Notes: generated from the sequence alone by a model not told the origin. Shown: positions 9,244 to 18,804, counted from the first letter of the stretch. The stretch: 64,000 bases of DNA from Pseudotabrizicola formosa (GCF_002900965.1 NZ_PJOM01000002.1:62001-126000), one strand, 5' to 3'. Numbers and translations are program-made.

Positions 9244-11226
9244 TCATTGCTTACCACCGCGCCCACCCCGGGTGAAATCGATGGAGTCGTGCAGGGAACG
9301 GGCGCGGTTCAGCTCGTCCCGGTCCAGTTCGATGCCGTTCGGGGCGATCACTGATTCGCCCTTGGCGTCCTGGGGGCCGCGCGCGGCAGAATGGCGGGCC
9401 TCGGCGGCTTTGGACACGCGCCAGGTCAGGCCTTCATCGGCCACACCTGTTACATCGTCTTCGGCCTCGGCAATTTCAAGGCGGTGCGCGCGATCTGCCT
9501 GCAGGCGGGCCAAAGCCTCGGCCAGACAATGTTCGGCGGCGTCATCTGGGGCGGTGGCGCTGATTGCGGCGGTGATGCGGACATGGGGGTGCAAAAGGAC
9601 GGCTTCGGTCGGCATCGGGGCTTCGGCCATCAGGACAGCCCTAAGGTCCGGTGCGGATTGGTGATAGAGGATCAGGCTGCGCAGCATGTCATGGCCATGG
9701 CCCAGAAACTCGAGCCGTTCGAGAGCGGATTCGAAGCGCGGGATCAGGCCGGGATGATGGATGCAGGCGGCCAGCACCACTGCTTCGCGCAAGGAATCCT
9801 GCACCAGATCGGCCGGGGTGGCGAGCAGGGATTGCTTGGTGCTGGCCATCGGGGCGACCGGCTGAAAGGGTTTGCCGCGCTGGCCCGGTTGCCAGGGCGC
9901 GCGGGGGGCGCGTGCGGGAAAGGGCGTGAAGGGGCGGGCATTGGTGCCGAACAGATCGGCGCGCAGGCGTTTGATTTCTTCGCCGTAATGGCCGCGAATT
10001 GAAAGGTCGGTGATCCGCATCAGGGCGGCGCGCAGGGTTTTGTCCAGCGCCGCCTTGCGTTCGGGGCTGTCGAAGGTCCGGCCTTCGGTTTCGCGCCGCC
10101 ACAGCAGGCTGACCATCGGCTGCGCCGTGTCGATCACCTTTTGCATCGCAGGCGCGCCCTGCTGTTTGATCAGATCATCCGGGTCCAGCCCCGGCGGCAG
10201 CACGGCAAAGCGCAGGCCCTTGCCGGCCTCCAGGAGCGGCAGGGCAAGGTCGATGACGCGCAGGGCGGCGCGGATGCCGGCCGTATCGCCATCCAGCGCG
10301 ATCACCGGTTCATCGGAAATGCGCCAGATCAGGCGCAGCTGGTCTTCGGTGACGGCGGTGCCAAGGGGGGCGACGGTGGCGCCAAACCCGGCCTCGGACA
10401 GGGCGATCACATCCATATAGCCTTCGGCCACGATCAGCGGCTGGCCCTTGCCCGCCGCTTCGCGCGCAGGCGCGTGGTTGTAGAGGTTGCGGCCCTTGTC
10501 GAAGAGATCGGTTTCCGGGCCGTTGAGGTATTTGGCGTTGTCCTTCGGGTCCATCGCCCGGCCACCCAGCGAAATCGCCCGGCCTCGAGCATTGCGGATC
10601 GGGAAGATGATGCGGTTGCGAAAACGGTCATAAGGCTCACCGCCCTTTTCGGATTTGGCGCAAAGACCGGAAGCCACCAGAAGGTCATCGGACACCCCCT
10701 TTTGCTTCATGGCCAGTTGCAGCCCGTGCCAGCCATCCGGAGCAAAGCCGATCTCCCACCGCTCTACCGCCGCCTCGGACAGGCCGCGTTTGGCGATATA
10801 GGCGCGCGCCTCTGCTGCGGCCCCGGTTTTCAGCTGCAGGCGGAACCATTTCACCGCCTCTTCCATCACCTGCGCCAGCTGGGTGCGGTGATCCTGCTTC
10901 TCTGCCGCCTTCGGGTCGCGGGCGGGCATCGGCAGCCCGGCCTCGCGGGCCAGAATCTCGACCGCTTCCATGAAGCCGGTGTTTTCCGACTCCTTGATGA
11001 AGGTCAGCACATCGCCTTTGGCATGGCAGCCGAAGCAATAGTAAAACCCCTTGCGGTCATCGACGTGAAAGCTGGCGGATTTTTCCTGATGAAACGGGCA
11101 GGGGGCCCACCAGTCGCCCTTGGCCATGTTGGATTTGCGCATGTCCCAGGTGACCTTGCGCCCCACGACCTGTGAGAGCGAGATCCGGGTGCGCAATTCA
11201 TCGAGGAATCCGGGTGGCAGGGACAT
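9244..11226 (-). CDS. dnaG: DNA primase DnaG
   Basis: DnaG makes RNA primers for replication. The 660 residues have an N-terminal zinc-binding domain (CPFHQEKSASFHV, then YYCFGCHAKGD), the catalytic core with the TOPRIM signature VAEGYMDVIALSEAGF and the acidic DGDTAG, and a C-terminal helicase-interacting domain. The start at 11226 (MSLPPGFLDELRTRISL) matches family N-termini. Extension to 11313 would add 29 unrelated residues. It precedes rpoD by 123 bases; that gap holds a short inverted repeat but no clear terminator. Confidence 0.97.
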   Translation of the reverse strand: MSLPPGFLDELRTRISLSQVVGRKVTWDMRKSNMAKGDWWAPCPFHQEKSASFHVDDRKGFYYCFGCHAKGDVLTFIKESENTGFMEAVEILAREAGLPMPARDPKAAEKQDHRTQLAQVMEEAVKWFRLQLKTGAAAEARAYIAKRGLSEAAVERWEIGFAPDGWHGLQLAMKQKGVSDDLLVASGLCAKSEKGGEPYDRFRNRIIFPIRNARGRAISLGGRAMDPKDNAKYLNGPETDLFDKGRNLYNHAPAREAAGKGQPLIVAEGYMDVIALSEAGFGATVAPLGTAVTEDQLRLIWRISDEPVIALDGDTAGIRAALRVIDLALPLLEAGKGLRFAVLPPGLDPDDLIKQQGAPAMQKVIDTAQPMVSLLWRRETEGRTFDSPERKAALDKTLRAALMRITDLSIRGHYGEEIKRLRADLFGTNARPFTPFPARAPRAPWQPGQRGKPFQPVAPMASTKQSLLATPADLVQDSLREAVVLAACIHHPGLIPRFESALERLEFLGHGHDMLRSLILYHQSAPDLRAVLMAEAPMPTEAVLLHPHVRITAAISATAPDDAAEHCLAEALARLQADRAHRLEIAEAEDDVTGVADEGLTWRVSKAAEARHSAARGPQDAKGESVIAPNGIELDRDELNRARSLHDSIDFTRGGRGGKQ

Positions 11227-11375
11227 GGGGCCTATATCGGGTCTTCGCCCCGCCGAGTCCAGCGCGGGGTGCAGCGGGCGCGCCTCTGGCGGTCCTATTT
11301 GGCAAAGGTGCACGGGCCGGGAGTTGTTTCCGGGAGCCGGTGGCGGTAATTGCGGGCCAGCAAACGGGGGCGGGT

Positions 11376-11993
11376 ATGGACGCGGATCAGATCGGGGCTT
11401 TGTTCACGCGGGGCGATGGCAGCTATCTGTGCGCCCGCTGGGCGCGGCCGATCGTGCCGGTGGTCTTTGGCGTGGAAGACGCGACGCTGGGGGTGATCAA
11501 GGGCGCGGTCGAGGCGGTGGTGGCCCTTGCCGGGCATGAGATGGCCGAGACCGACAGCGAGCTGGGCGCCAATCTGATGCTGTTTTTCGTGCGCGACTGG
11601 GATGAGCTGCGCGAGGTGCCCAAGCTTGACCAGCTGATTCCCGGCCTGCTGCCCTTGCTGGACCGGCTGGAGGCGGCGGGGGCCAACCAGTACCGCGCGT
11701 TCCGGTTCGAGGCGACGGGAGCGATCCGGGCCTGTTTCGTGCTGGTGCGGATGGACGGCCATCTGTCGAACCTGCCGGCCGAGACGCTGGCCCTGTCGCA
11801 AGCGGCACAGGTGATACTGACCTGGGGTGAGGCTGCCTTTGCGGCGGCGTCGCCGCTGGGGCAGGTGGAGGGACGGGCAGTGCTGCGCCCCGAGGTGGCG
11901 GCGGTGATCCGCGCGGCCTATCATCCGGTGATGCCGGTGGCGGGGCGCGATGCCAGCCACGCCTTGCGGCTGGCCGCGCGGATCAGGCTTTAG
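11376..11993 (+). CDS. Conserved-looking protein of unknown function
   Basis: The 205 residues have no signal peptide or membrane segment and I do not recognise a family. The sequence is mixed alpha/beta, with a hydrophobic strand LMLFFVRDWDELREVP and a later repeat-like strand ACFVLVRMDG, which suggests a single cytoplasmic domain. The ATG at 11376 follows GGGGGCGGGT. The reading frame extends upstream to 11172, but that part overlaps dnaG and is unlikely to be coding. Its TAG stop overlaps the creA stop on the other strand. Confidence 0.7.
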   Translation: MDADQIGALFTRGDGSYLCARWARPIVPVVFGVEDATLGVIKGAVEAVVALAGHEMAETDSELGANLMLFFVRDWDELREVPKLDQLIPGLLPLLDRLEAAGANQYRAFRFEATGAIRACFVLVRMDGHLSNLPAETLALSQAAQVILTWGEAAFAAASPLGQVEGRAVLRPEVAAVIRAAYHPVMPVAGRDASHALRLAARIRL

Positions 11994-12436
11994 GGGGCGG
12001 CCAGCGGAATGACCGAGATCGACATCTTGCCCGAGCCTTGCGTCAGCTCATTCGCATGGGCCAGATAGACCAGCGCGTTGTTGGCGCGGTCATAGATCCG
12101 GGTGATGCGCAGGGATTTGAGGATCAGCGACTGGCGTTCGGAAAACACCGTCTCGCCGCTGTCATCATCGTCGATGTCGCCCACCGTGATCGGCCCGGTC
12201 TGCACGCAATCGACGGCGGAATAGGATGGGTCTTCGAACCAGTTGCCGTTGGACAGCCGGTCGATCAAGGACCGGTCGAAATAGGCCAGATGGCAGGTGA
12301 CGCCTTGGACCTTGGGATCGGCCACGCTTTCGATGATGATGTCATTGCCGACCCAGTCCACCCCGACGCGGCCTATTTCTTCCGAGACTGCGGGGGTGGC
12401 GAGGGTCAGGGCGAGGACAAGGGCGGCGCGGTGCAT
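11990..12436 (-). CDS. creA: CreA family protein
   Basis: CreA-like proteins are small exported proteins of unknown function. The 148 residues start with a signal peptide (MHRAALVLALTLATPAVS) followed by the family opening IGRVGVDWVGNDIIIESVAD. The hallmark DPKVQGVTCHLAYFDR and the later DCVQTGPI (two conserved cysteines) are present. Here it stands alone and is not next to the creBCD sensory genes that gave the family its name. It diverges from ybgC (70 bases) and converges on the gene at 11376. Confidence 0.9.
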   Translation of the reverse strand: MHRAALVLALTLATPAVSEEIGRVGVDWVGNDIIIESVADPKVQGVTCHLAYFDRSLIDRLSNGNWFEDPSYSAVDCVQTGPITVGDIDDDDSGETVFSERQSLILKSLRITRIYDRANNALVYLAHANELTQGSGKMSISVIPLAAP

Positions 12437-12506
12437 GGCAAACTCCGGTTATGGGGCTGGGGAACGTGTGGCGGGGGCTTGGGTTCCCGCGGAGTGGAAA
12501 AAGGGG

Positions 12507-12938
12507 ATGGCTGTGGCGCATCGGTTTGAGCTGCGGGTCTATTACGAGGATACCGATCTGGCGGGCATCGTCTACTACGCCAATTATCTGCGGTTCATTG
12601 AACGGGGGCGCAGCGAATGGGTGCGGGCGCTGGGGGTGGATCAGGCGCGGCTGCGGGCCGAGCAGGGAGTGGTCTTTGCCGTGCGGCGGCTGGAGGCAGA
12701 TTACCTGCGGCCTGCGGTGTTTGATGATGTGCTGGTGGTGGAGACCGCGCTGGTGGAACTGGGGGGCGCGCGGATCGTGCTGGATCAGGTGGTCTGGCGC
12801 GGGCAAGAGCGGCTGTTCGCGGCGCGGGTGGTGCTGGTCTGTGTGGGGGCGGGGCTGGGGGCGGTGCGGATCCCGGCCGGGGTGAGGGGTTTGCTGGAGG
12901 GGTGGCTTGTAACACAGGGGGAAGCCGGTACGGGGTGA
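12507..12938 (+). CDS. ybgC: Acyl-CoA thioesterase YbgC (tol-pal associated)
   Basis: YbgC is a hotdog-fold thioesterase linked to the Tol-Pal cell envelope system. The 143 residues carry the active-site motif near residues 13-30 (YYEDTDLAGIVYYANY, then RFIERGRSEW). The ATG at 12507 follows AAGGGG and matches family N-termini. The longer reading frame from 12297 overlaps creA and is not real. In related genomes ybgC directly precedes tolQ, but here two regulatory genes and about 390 non-coding bases intervene, so it is no longer in one operon with tolQ. Confidence 0.95.
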   Translation: MAVAHRFELRVYYEDTDLAGIVYYANYLRFIERGRSEWVRALGVDQARLRAEQGVVFAVRRLEADYLRPAVFDDVLVVETALVELGGARIVLDQVVWRGQERLFAARVVLVCVGAGLGAVRIPAGVRGLLEGWLVTQGEAGTG

Positions 12939-13078
12939 GGGAAATCAAGGGGTTGAGAATTGTTTTTAGGGAATTTTTAACGATTGAGCGTAGGAATGGC
13001 GAGGGGTCTTCAGGTGTCGCCTGTCCCGTGTTCTATCGCCCCGATCAGAGAGAAAGAGCGACAGAAAGCCCCGATGGA

Positions 13079-13477
13079 TCAGTCCGGCACTTTGGTGAAA
13101 GACATGCCGTCGCTGGCAAGCAAGCGGGTCATCACGTCGATGATTTCATGATCATCGTAGGGTTTCGAGGAAAACTGGCTTCCTGATGGCAGGCTGCTTG
13201 CTCCGATGATCGCTGCGCCGGACGCGATAAGCAGCTTTACAGGTGGCCACCGGTCACGGATGTAGTGCGAGAGCTTTATGCCATCCATGGTGCCCGGCAT
13301 CTGCACATCGGTGAAGACCAGATCGATATCGTCCCGCGACTCGAGAATCCGGATGGCTTCGTCTGCATCACAGGCTTCCAGCGCCTCGTAACCGGCAGAG
13401 CGGACAAGGTCGATGGCACCCATGCGAATGAGCGCGCTATCTTCAACCACCAGGACAATGTGCGTACCGTTCTTCAT
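13079..13477 (-). CDS. Single-domain response regulator
   Basis: The 132 residues form one receiver domain and nothing else. The acidic pocket (VVEDSALIR), the phosphoacceptor Asp57 in LVFTDVQMPG, a Ser switch residue in LLIASG, and the Lys in SSKPYDD are all present. There is no output domain, so it likely acts by protein contact or as a phosphate sink or shuttle. It lies 75 bases downstream of a histidine kinase gene on the same strand. The start at 13477 (MKNGTHIVLVVED) is chosen as the normal receiver start; the frame extends to 13540. Confidence 0.92.
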   Translation of the reverse strand: MKNGTHIVLVVEDSALIRMGAIDLVRSAGYEALEACDADEAIRILESRDDIDLVFTDVQMPGTMDGIKLSHYIRDRWPPVKLLIASGAAIIGASSLPSGSQFSSKPYDDHEIIDVMTRLLASDGMSFTKVPD

Positions 13478-13552
13478 CTGTTTCTCATTCCTGATAAAAG
13501 AGCCGGCGTTCGCGGGCACTCTTACAAAGCGCGCCCGCACCCCCTTTGGTTC

Positions 13553-14605
13553 CTATGCCGCGGGCCGGATGTCTTTATGGTGATCGACGCTTCCACAATG
13601 GCTGATCCTGATGGCGGTGCCGGGGTTTGCCTCGGTGAGCTGAAGTTCGCCCCCGAGGTTTTTGGTCAGCGCTTCCACAATCCCGGTTCCGAGGCCGGCT
13701 CTGGGCGCGCTGCTGCCCTCTGGCATCCCAATGCCATTGTCCGTGACCGAAAGGGTCCAGTCGCTGCCCTTTGTCTGGTAACCCACCACTATCTTGCCGG
13801 TCGCCTGATCGGGGAAGGCGTGCTTGAGCGCGTTGATGACAAGTTCGGTCACGATAAGGCCGAGACTGATGGATACCTCTGCCGTAACCGAGCTGTCATC
13901 CACCAAGACGGAGATCGAGAGACGATCAGGGTCGGCGATCATTGAGGCGCCAAGGCTGTTGCAAAGCTGGGTCAGATAGCTGCGAATTTCGACGTCACCG
14001 CCTGGAGAGATGGAAAGCTGTCTTTGCACCGCAGCGATCGACATCACCCGGTGATGGGCGTTGTGCAGGTGACCGCGCACCTCTTCGGACTGGACCTTGC
14101 GTGCGCTCTGCATCAGAACACTGGCAATGATCTGCAGGCTGTTTGCGACCCGATGCTGAACTTCCTGCAGCAGAACGGCCTTTTCCCGGACGAGATCGTC
14201 ATTCAGGCGTGCGTTGGCGCGCGCGTCCGTGACGTCGGTCACGGAAACCAGCAACCGGATATGATCTGTGTCGCCGTCTTCCAATGTGCAGGCGTTGACG
14301 ACCAGATTCCGTGTCTTGCGGTCCGGCCGCTTGAGGTCGATTTCATAGGAGTCGATCTGCGCACTTCCCGCAGCGGTTGCTTCCAGCAACGAGGCAAGCT
14401 TGGGCATCGCCCATTCGCCGTTTCCCACCGCGCCGAGGCGTTTGCCGGGCAATATTGCCAATTCAAGGTCAAAAGCACTGCAAAACGAAGCACTTGCGGC
14501 GATGATCACCTGATCTGCGGTCAGATAGAGCAGGGGTTCATGTGAAGAGAGCACCACGGCAAGCGTGCTTGCCGCTTCGACATGGGCAGCGGGTGTCTTG
14601 GACAT
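13553..14605 (-). CDS. Sensor histidine kinase, HisKA_2/HWE type
   Basis: The 350-residue soluble kinase has a PAS-like N-terminal sensor region (about 20-130, ending in LLVSVTDVTDARA). The HisKA_2-type dimerisation helix has phospho-acceptor His151 in EVQHRVANSLQ. The ATPase domain has the N box TELVINALKHAFP and DNGIGMP. No membrane segment is visible, so the signal is probably cytoplasmic. AAAGGAGG lies just upstream of the ATG at 14605, a very strong ribosome site that fixes the start. It likely phosphorylates the receiver encoded just downstream. Confidence 0.92.
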   Translation of the reverse strand: MSKTPAAHVEAASTLAVVLSSHEPLLYLTADQVIIAASASFCSAFDLELAILPGKRLGAVGNGEWAMPKLASLLEATAAGSAQIDSYEIDLKRPDRKTRNLVVNACTLEDGDTDHIRLLVSVTDVTDARANARLNDDLVREKAVLLQEVQHRVANSLQIIASVLMQSARKVQSEEVRGHLHNAHHRVMSIAAVQRQLSISPGGDVEIRSYLTQLCNSLGASMIADPDRLSISVLVDDSSVTAEVSISLGLIVTELVINALKHAFPDQATGKIVVGYQTKGSDWTLSVTDNGIGMPEGSSAPRAGLGTGIVEALTKNLGGELQLTEANPGTAIRISHCGSVDHHKDIRPAA

Positions 14606-14993
14606 GGCGCGAGCCTCCTTTGGCCGAGAACTTGCGGAGCAAGTCAACACCCGGCACGGATGCAGTCCAAAGGGATTGCTTTGGAGTGACGATCTGTCTG
14701 TGCCTAACACACCCTCTTCGGGCCAGCACCATACTTAATGGACCGGTCAAGGCCTTGCCGGGCGAAGCGTTCATTGAAGGGGCGGTCCCGGCCCAGTGGA
14801 ACCTGCGCGTGGAACCTGCGCGTGGAACCCGCGCGCACGAAGGATGGCGGCGCTGGCATGCACGCTCCCCTGTTACAGCATGTTTCAGCCACCCGCTGCA
14901 TCGTGACGCAGTTGTGTTGGCATTCCCCTTCAAATCCGGATAGAATCAGGTCAACAGGCGGTCACCAAGGCCCCGATAACAAGAGCAGGCGTA
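14606..14993. other. Intergenic region between the kinase gene and tolQ
   Basis: These 388 bases lie between divergent genes. Reading frames here show no recognisable protein and overlap each other on both strands. The region contains a short 13-base tandem repeat (listed separately). It should hold the tolQ operon promoter and the kinase promoter. A decayed mobile element cannot be excluded. Confidence 0.5.
14796..14834 (+). repeat. 13-base tandem repeat, three copies
   Basis: GTGGAACCTGCGC occurs at 14796-14808 and 14809-14821, then GTGGAACCCGCGC at 14822-14834 with one change. The repeat lies about 160 bases upstream of tolQ in non-coding DNA. It may be replication slippage or a protein-binding array. 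Confidence 0.85.
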
Positions 14994-15689
14994 ATGGAAA
15001 CGGAAACCCTTGCGATGGCACAGGAGATTGATTTCTCCTTGATCGCGCTTTTTGCCCGCGCAACGCTGACGGTGAAGATCGTCATGCTGATGCTGGCGGT
15101 CATGTCCTTCTGGTCCTGGGCCACGATTGTGCAAAAGCACATCATGTTCCGCGCGGCCCGGCGCGAGGCCGAGGTGTTTGACCGCGCCTTCTGGTCGGGC
15201 GAACCGCTGGATGAGCTGTTCGAAAAGATCGGCCCGACGCCCGAGGGGGCCAGCGAGAAGATCTTTGCCGCCGGCATGCTGGAATGGCGGCGCAGCCACC
15301 GGCAGGACGGGGCGCTGATTGCCGGCGCGCAGGCGCGGATCGACCGGGCGATGAATGTGGCGATTGCGCGTGAGAGCGAGCGGCTGAACAACGGCCTGTC
15401 CTTCCTAGCCACCACCGGGGCCACGGCCCCGTTCATCGGGCTGTTCGGCACGGTCTGGGGGATCAAGCACAGCTTTGAGCAGATCGCCATTTCGCAGAAC
15501 ACCAACCTTGCGGTTGTGGCCCCCGGCATTGCCGAGGCGCTGCTGGCCACCGGTATCGGCCTTGTCGCGGCGATTCCGGCGGTGGTGTTCTACAACAAGC
15601 TGAATTCCGACAGTGAGCGCATTCTTGGCGGCTATGAAAGCTTTGCCGATGAATTCGCCACCATCCTGTCCCGCCAGCTGGACGCCTGA
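14994..15689 (+). CDS. tolQ: Tol-Pal system protein TolQ
   Basis: TolQ forms the inner-membrane proton channel with TolR that energises TolA for outer-membrane constriction at division. The 231 residues have three membrane segments: about 22-48, then LSFLATTGATAPFIGLFGTV, and EALLATGIGLVAAIPAVVFY. The MotA/ExbB channel signature is present (GLFGTVWGIKHSFE). The ATG at 14994 follows AGAGCAGG. It is the first gene of tolQRAB-pal-cpoB, with a 3-base gap to tolR. Confidence 0.97.
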   Translation: METETLAMAQEIDFSLIALFARATLTVKIVMLMLAVMSFWSWATIVQKHIMFRAARREAEVFDRAFWSGEPLDELFEKIGPTPEGASEKIFAAGMLEWRRSHRQDGALIAGAQARIDRAMNVAIARESERLNNGLSFLATTGATAPFIGLFGTVWGIKHSFEQIAISQNTNLAVVAPGIAEALLATGIGLVAAIPAVVFYNKLNSDSERILGGYESFADEFATILSRQLDA

Positions 15690-15692
15690 GCC

Positions 15693-16163
15693 ATGGGGGG
15701 CGGGGTTCAGCAGAAATCGGGCGGCGGCACGGGCCGGCGGCGGCGCGGCAAGTCGGCGGCGATGAATGAGATCAACATCACGCCTTTTGTCGATGTGATG
15801 CTGGTGCTGCTGATCATCTTCATGGTGGCGGCACCCATGCTGACCGTGGGGGTTCCGGTGGAGTTGCCGCGCACGGCCGCCAGTGCCTTGCCGACCGAGC
15901 AGGAAGAGCCGCTGACCATCACGCTGACGGCGGATGGGCGGACGCTGATCCAGACCACCGATGTGCCGATGGAGGAGCTGATCCTGCGGCTGACGGCCAT
16001 TGCGGCGGAGCGGGACAGCAACAAGGTGTTTCTGCGCGCTGATGGGGCGATCCCCTATCAGCGGGTGGCGGAAGTCATGGGAGCGCTGAACGCGGGCGGG
16101 TTCAATTCCATCGGTCTGGTGACCGATACGGATGGGCCTGCGATGAACGGCACAGGCAACTAG
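15693..16163 (+). CDS. tolR: Tol-Pal system protein TolR (ExbD family)
   Basis: TolR is the single-pass partner of TolQ. The 156 residues have a basic, Gly-rich N-terminus, the conserved NEINITPFVDVMLVLLIIFM membrane segment with the proton-carrying Asp34, and a periplasmic domain (TITLTADGRTLIQTTDV, then VFLRADGAIPYQRV) typical of ExbD/TolR. It is coupled to tolQ (3-base gap) and followed by tolA after 25 bases. Confidence 0.96.
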   Translation: MGGGVQQKSGGGTGRRRRGKSAAMNEINITPFVDVMLVLLIIFMVAAPMLTVGVPVELPRTAASALPTEQEEPLTITLTADGRTLIQTTDVPMEELILRLTAIAAERDSNKVFLRADGAIPYQRVAEVMGALNAGGFNSIGLVTDTDGPAMNGTGN

Positions 16164-16188
16164 GGCCGATTGGGAAAACGCAGGCGGT

Positions 16189-17349
16189 ATGCAGACGGGC
16201 ACCCTCATTTCCGGCGCGGGCCATGCGGCTTTGATCCTCTGGGTGATTCTGGGAGATTGGCTGTTTGAACGCACCGAGCCGGCGGCGGTGGAGGTGGCCG
16301 AAGTGTCGCTGATGTCTGCGGCGGAGTTTGATGCGATGGTGGCGGCGGCCCCGTCGACGCCTGCGCCCGCGCCAGACCCTGCCCCCGAGGAGGCACCAGA
16401 GGAGGCGGCAGAGGAGGCAGCGGTGCAGCCGCCGCCGCCGGTGGTGCCAGATCTGCCCGAGGCCGCGCCCGAACCGGCACCGGAGCCGGAGCCTTCGCCC
16501 GAGCCTTTGCCCGAAAACAACGGGGTGGCGGATGCCTTGCCGCTGCCGGTGAACCCGGACCCCATTCCCGAGGTGCCGCTGCCCTTGACCGAAAGCCCGC
16601 GCCCCCGGCCCGCGCCGCGTGTGGCCCCGGTGCCGGTGGAGGCGCCAGAGCCTGCGGTGGAGGTGGCGGAAGCCCCGGTCGAGGCGGTGACGCCGGACCC
16701 GATCGAGGAACCCGAGGTGGTGGAGCCCGAAGAGCCGGAGGCAGCGCCCGAAGAGGCGGGCACCGTGCTGGAGACCGAAGCCAATCGTGATGAGGAGATT
16801 GTGGCCTCGGGCGCGCCGCCCAGCAGCCCGCGCCCGCGCGGCCGCCCGGTGCAGAGCGAAGCCCCGCCGGTAGAGACGGCGGCGGCGGCCACGCCAGAAC
16901 CCGCGCCGGAGCCTGCACCCGAGCCTGCGACCGATACCGATGCGGATGCGGTGGCCGCGGCCCTGGCCGAGGCGATGGCGGCGGAAACCCCGGCCGCGAC
17001 CGGGGCCACCAATGCGCCGCAAGGGCCGCCGATGACCGGCGGCGAGCGCGATGCCTTGCGCGTGGCGGTGCAGCAGTGCTGGAATGTGGGCAGCCTGTCG
17101 TCGGATGCGCTGAACACCACGGTGGTGGTCTATGTGTCGGTCGGGCAGGATGGGGTGCCGGATGCGGGGTCGATCCGCATGATCGAGGCCACCGGCGGAT
17201 CTGACGCCGGGGCGCGCGGCGCGTTCGAGGCGGCGCGTCGGGCGATCATCCGCTGTGGCGCGCGCGGATTTCCACTGCCGCCCGAGAAATATGACCAGTG
17301 GCGCGAGATGGAGCTGGTGTTCAACCCCGATGGGATGCGGATGCGATGA
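16189..17349 (+). CDS. tolA: Tol-Pal system protein TolA
   Basis: TolA links the inner-membrane TolQR motor to TolB and Pal across the periplasm. The 386 residues have an N-terminal membrane anchor (about 8-25, [17 protein letters not shown]). A long Pro/Ala/Glu-rich spacer runs over about 50-275. The C-terminal globular domain (about 285-386) includes [16 protein letters not shown] and ends in [12 protein letters not shown]. The spacer is acidic and proline-rich rather than the Lys/Ala helix of enterobacteria, which is usual in this order. Identification rests on the fold order and operon position. Confidence 0.93.
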   Translation: MQTGTLISGAGHAALILWVILGDWLFERTEPAAVEVAEVSLMSAAEFDAMVAAAPSTPAPAPDPAPEEAPEEAAEEAAVQPPPPVVPDLPEAAPEPAPEPEPSPEPLPENNGVADALPLPVNPDPIPEVPLPLTESPRPRPAPRVAPVPVEAPEPAVEVAEAPVEAVTPDPIEEPEVVEPEEPEAAPEEAGTVLETEANRDEEIVASGAPPSSPRPRGRPVQSEAPPVETAAAATPEPAPEPAPEPATDTDADAVAAALAEAMAAETPAATGATNAPQGPPMTGGERDALRVAVQQCWNVGSLSSDALNTTVVVYVSVGQDGVPDAGSIRMIEATGGSDAGARGAFEAARRAIIRCGARGFPLPPEKYDQWREMELVFNPDGMRMR

Positions 17350-17461
17350 TCACATTTGCGCCAATATTTGCCGAAAAGGCACCTTTGCGGTTCCTTTTCC
17401 CCCTAACCCCGGCGATGGCTGCACTATGCTGCCCGCAACAGACCGAGGACAACCCGAGGCC

Positions 17462-18796
17462 ATGATGACAGTAAACCGTTTTCTCATTTCCGCGCTTTCG
17501 CTCGCCGTGACGCTGGCCGGGGCCATGACCCCGGCGCAGGCGCAGACCGGGCCGCTGCGCATCGAGATCACCGAAGGGGTGATTGAACCGCTGCCCTTTG
17601 CGGTGCCCGATTTTGTCGATGAGGGCGGGGCGGGCGACTATGCCCGCAACATCGCCCGGGTCATTGCCAGCGATCTGTCGGGCACCGGGCTGTTCCGCGA
17701 GATCCCGCGCGAGGCCCACATTGCGCGGGTCAGCAGCTTTGACAGCTCGATCGGCTATGAGGACTGGAAGGCGATCAACGCGCAGGCGGTGATCACCGGG
17801 GCGGTCACGGTGTCGGGTGACCGGATCGTGGTGAAGTTCCGACTGTTCGACGTGTTTTCCGGCCAGCAATTGGGCGAGGGGCTGCAATTTGCCGGCACCA
17901 CCCAGACCTGGCGGCGGATGGCGCATAAGGTGGCCGATGCCGCCTATAGCCGGATCACCGGCGAGGGCGGGTATTTCGACAGCCGCGTGGTGTTCGTGAG
18001 CGAGTCCGGGCCAAAGAACCAGCGGCTGAAGCGGCTGGCGGTGATGGATTATGATGGCGCGAATGTGCAGTACCTGACCGACAGCAGTTCCATCGTGCTG
18101 GCCCCGCGGTTTTCGCCCAGCGGCGACCGCATTCTGTATACCAGCTATGCCTCGGGCTTTCCGCGCATCACGCTGATGGATGTGGGGTCTTTGCGCACGC
18201 AAAGCCTGGCGGAGCAGGAGGGCACCATGACCTTTGCGCCGCGCTTTTCGCCCGATGGCAGCCGGGTGGTGTTTTCACTGGAACGGGGCGGCAATTCGGA
18301 CCTGTACATGCTCGACATCGGGTCGGGCGGGTTGCAGCAGCTGACCAATGCGCCATCGATCGAAACCGCGCCCAGCTTTTCGCCCGATGGCAGCCAGATC
18401 GTGTTTGAAAGCGACCGGTCGGGGACGCAACAGCTGTATATCATGCCCGCCAGTGGCGGCGAAGGGCGGCGTGTGTCGGGCGGGCAGGGGCGCTATGGCA
18501 CCCCGGTGTGGAGCCCGCGCGGCGACATGATTGCCTTTACCAAGCAGCATCAGGGCCGGTTCCACATTGGCGTGATGCGCACCGATGGCTCGGAGGAGCG
18601 TCTGCTGACCGCGTCTTTCCTCGATGAAGGCCCGACCTGGGCCCCGAATGGCCGGGTGATCATGTTCACCCGCGAAACCAGCGGTGCGGGCGGCGAGGCG
18701 GCGTTGTATTCGGTGGATATTTCCGGGCGCAACCTGCGCCAGATCCCGACCGAGGGGGCCGCGTCCGACCCGGCATGGTCGCCCTTGCTGCCCTGA
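17462..18796 (+). CDS. tolB: Tol-Pal system beta-propeller protein TolB
   Basis: TolB is the periplasmic propeller that shuttles between Pal and TolA. The 444 residues start with a signal peptide ending AQAQTG, then the TolB N-terminal domain ([16 protein letters not shown]). Repeated WD40-like PD40 blades follow, seen as [39 protein letters not shown] and [13 protein letters not shown]. The ATG codons at 17462 and 17465 are both possible; the first is given. It lies about 112 bases after tolA and 84 bases before pal. Confidence 0.96.
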   Translation: MMTVNRFLISALSLAVTLAGAMTPAQAQTGPLRIEITEGVIEPLPFAVPDFVDEGGAGDYARNIARVIASDLSGTGLFREIPREAHIARVSSFDSSIGYEDWKAINAQAVITGAVTVSGDRIVVKFRLFDVFSGQQLGEGLQFAGTTQTWRRMAHKVADAAYSRITGEGGYFDSRVVFVSESGPKNQRLKRLAVMDYDGANVQYLTDSSSIVLAPRFSPSGDRILYTSYASGFPRITLMDVGSLRTQSLAEQEGTMTFAPRFSPDGSRVVFSLERGGNSDLYMLDIGSGGLQQLTNAPSIETAPSFSPDGSQIVFESDRSGTQQLYIMPASGGEGRRVSGGQGRYGTPVWSPRGDMIAFTKQHQGRFHIGVMRTDGSEERLLTASFLDEGPTWAPNGRVIMFTRETSGAGGEAALYSVDISGRNLRQIPTEGAASDPAWSPLLP

Positions 18797-18804
18797 CCCA
18801 TTCC

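Noticed and set aside
14542-14943. Short frames upstream of tolQ as possible genes or transposase remnants
   Set aside because: No recognisable motif, frames overlap on both strands, and no inverted terminal repeats were seen.
15405-17120. 571-codon Ser/Gly-rich frame opposite tolQ, tolR and tolA
   Set aside because: The Ser/Gly repeats are the reverse of the Pro/Ala/Glu codons of the TolA spacer, not a real low-complexity protein.
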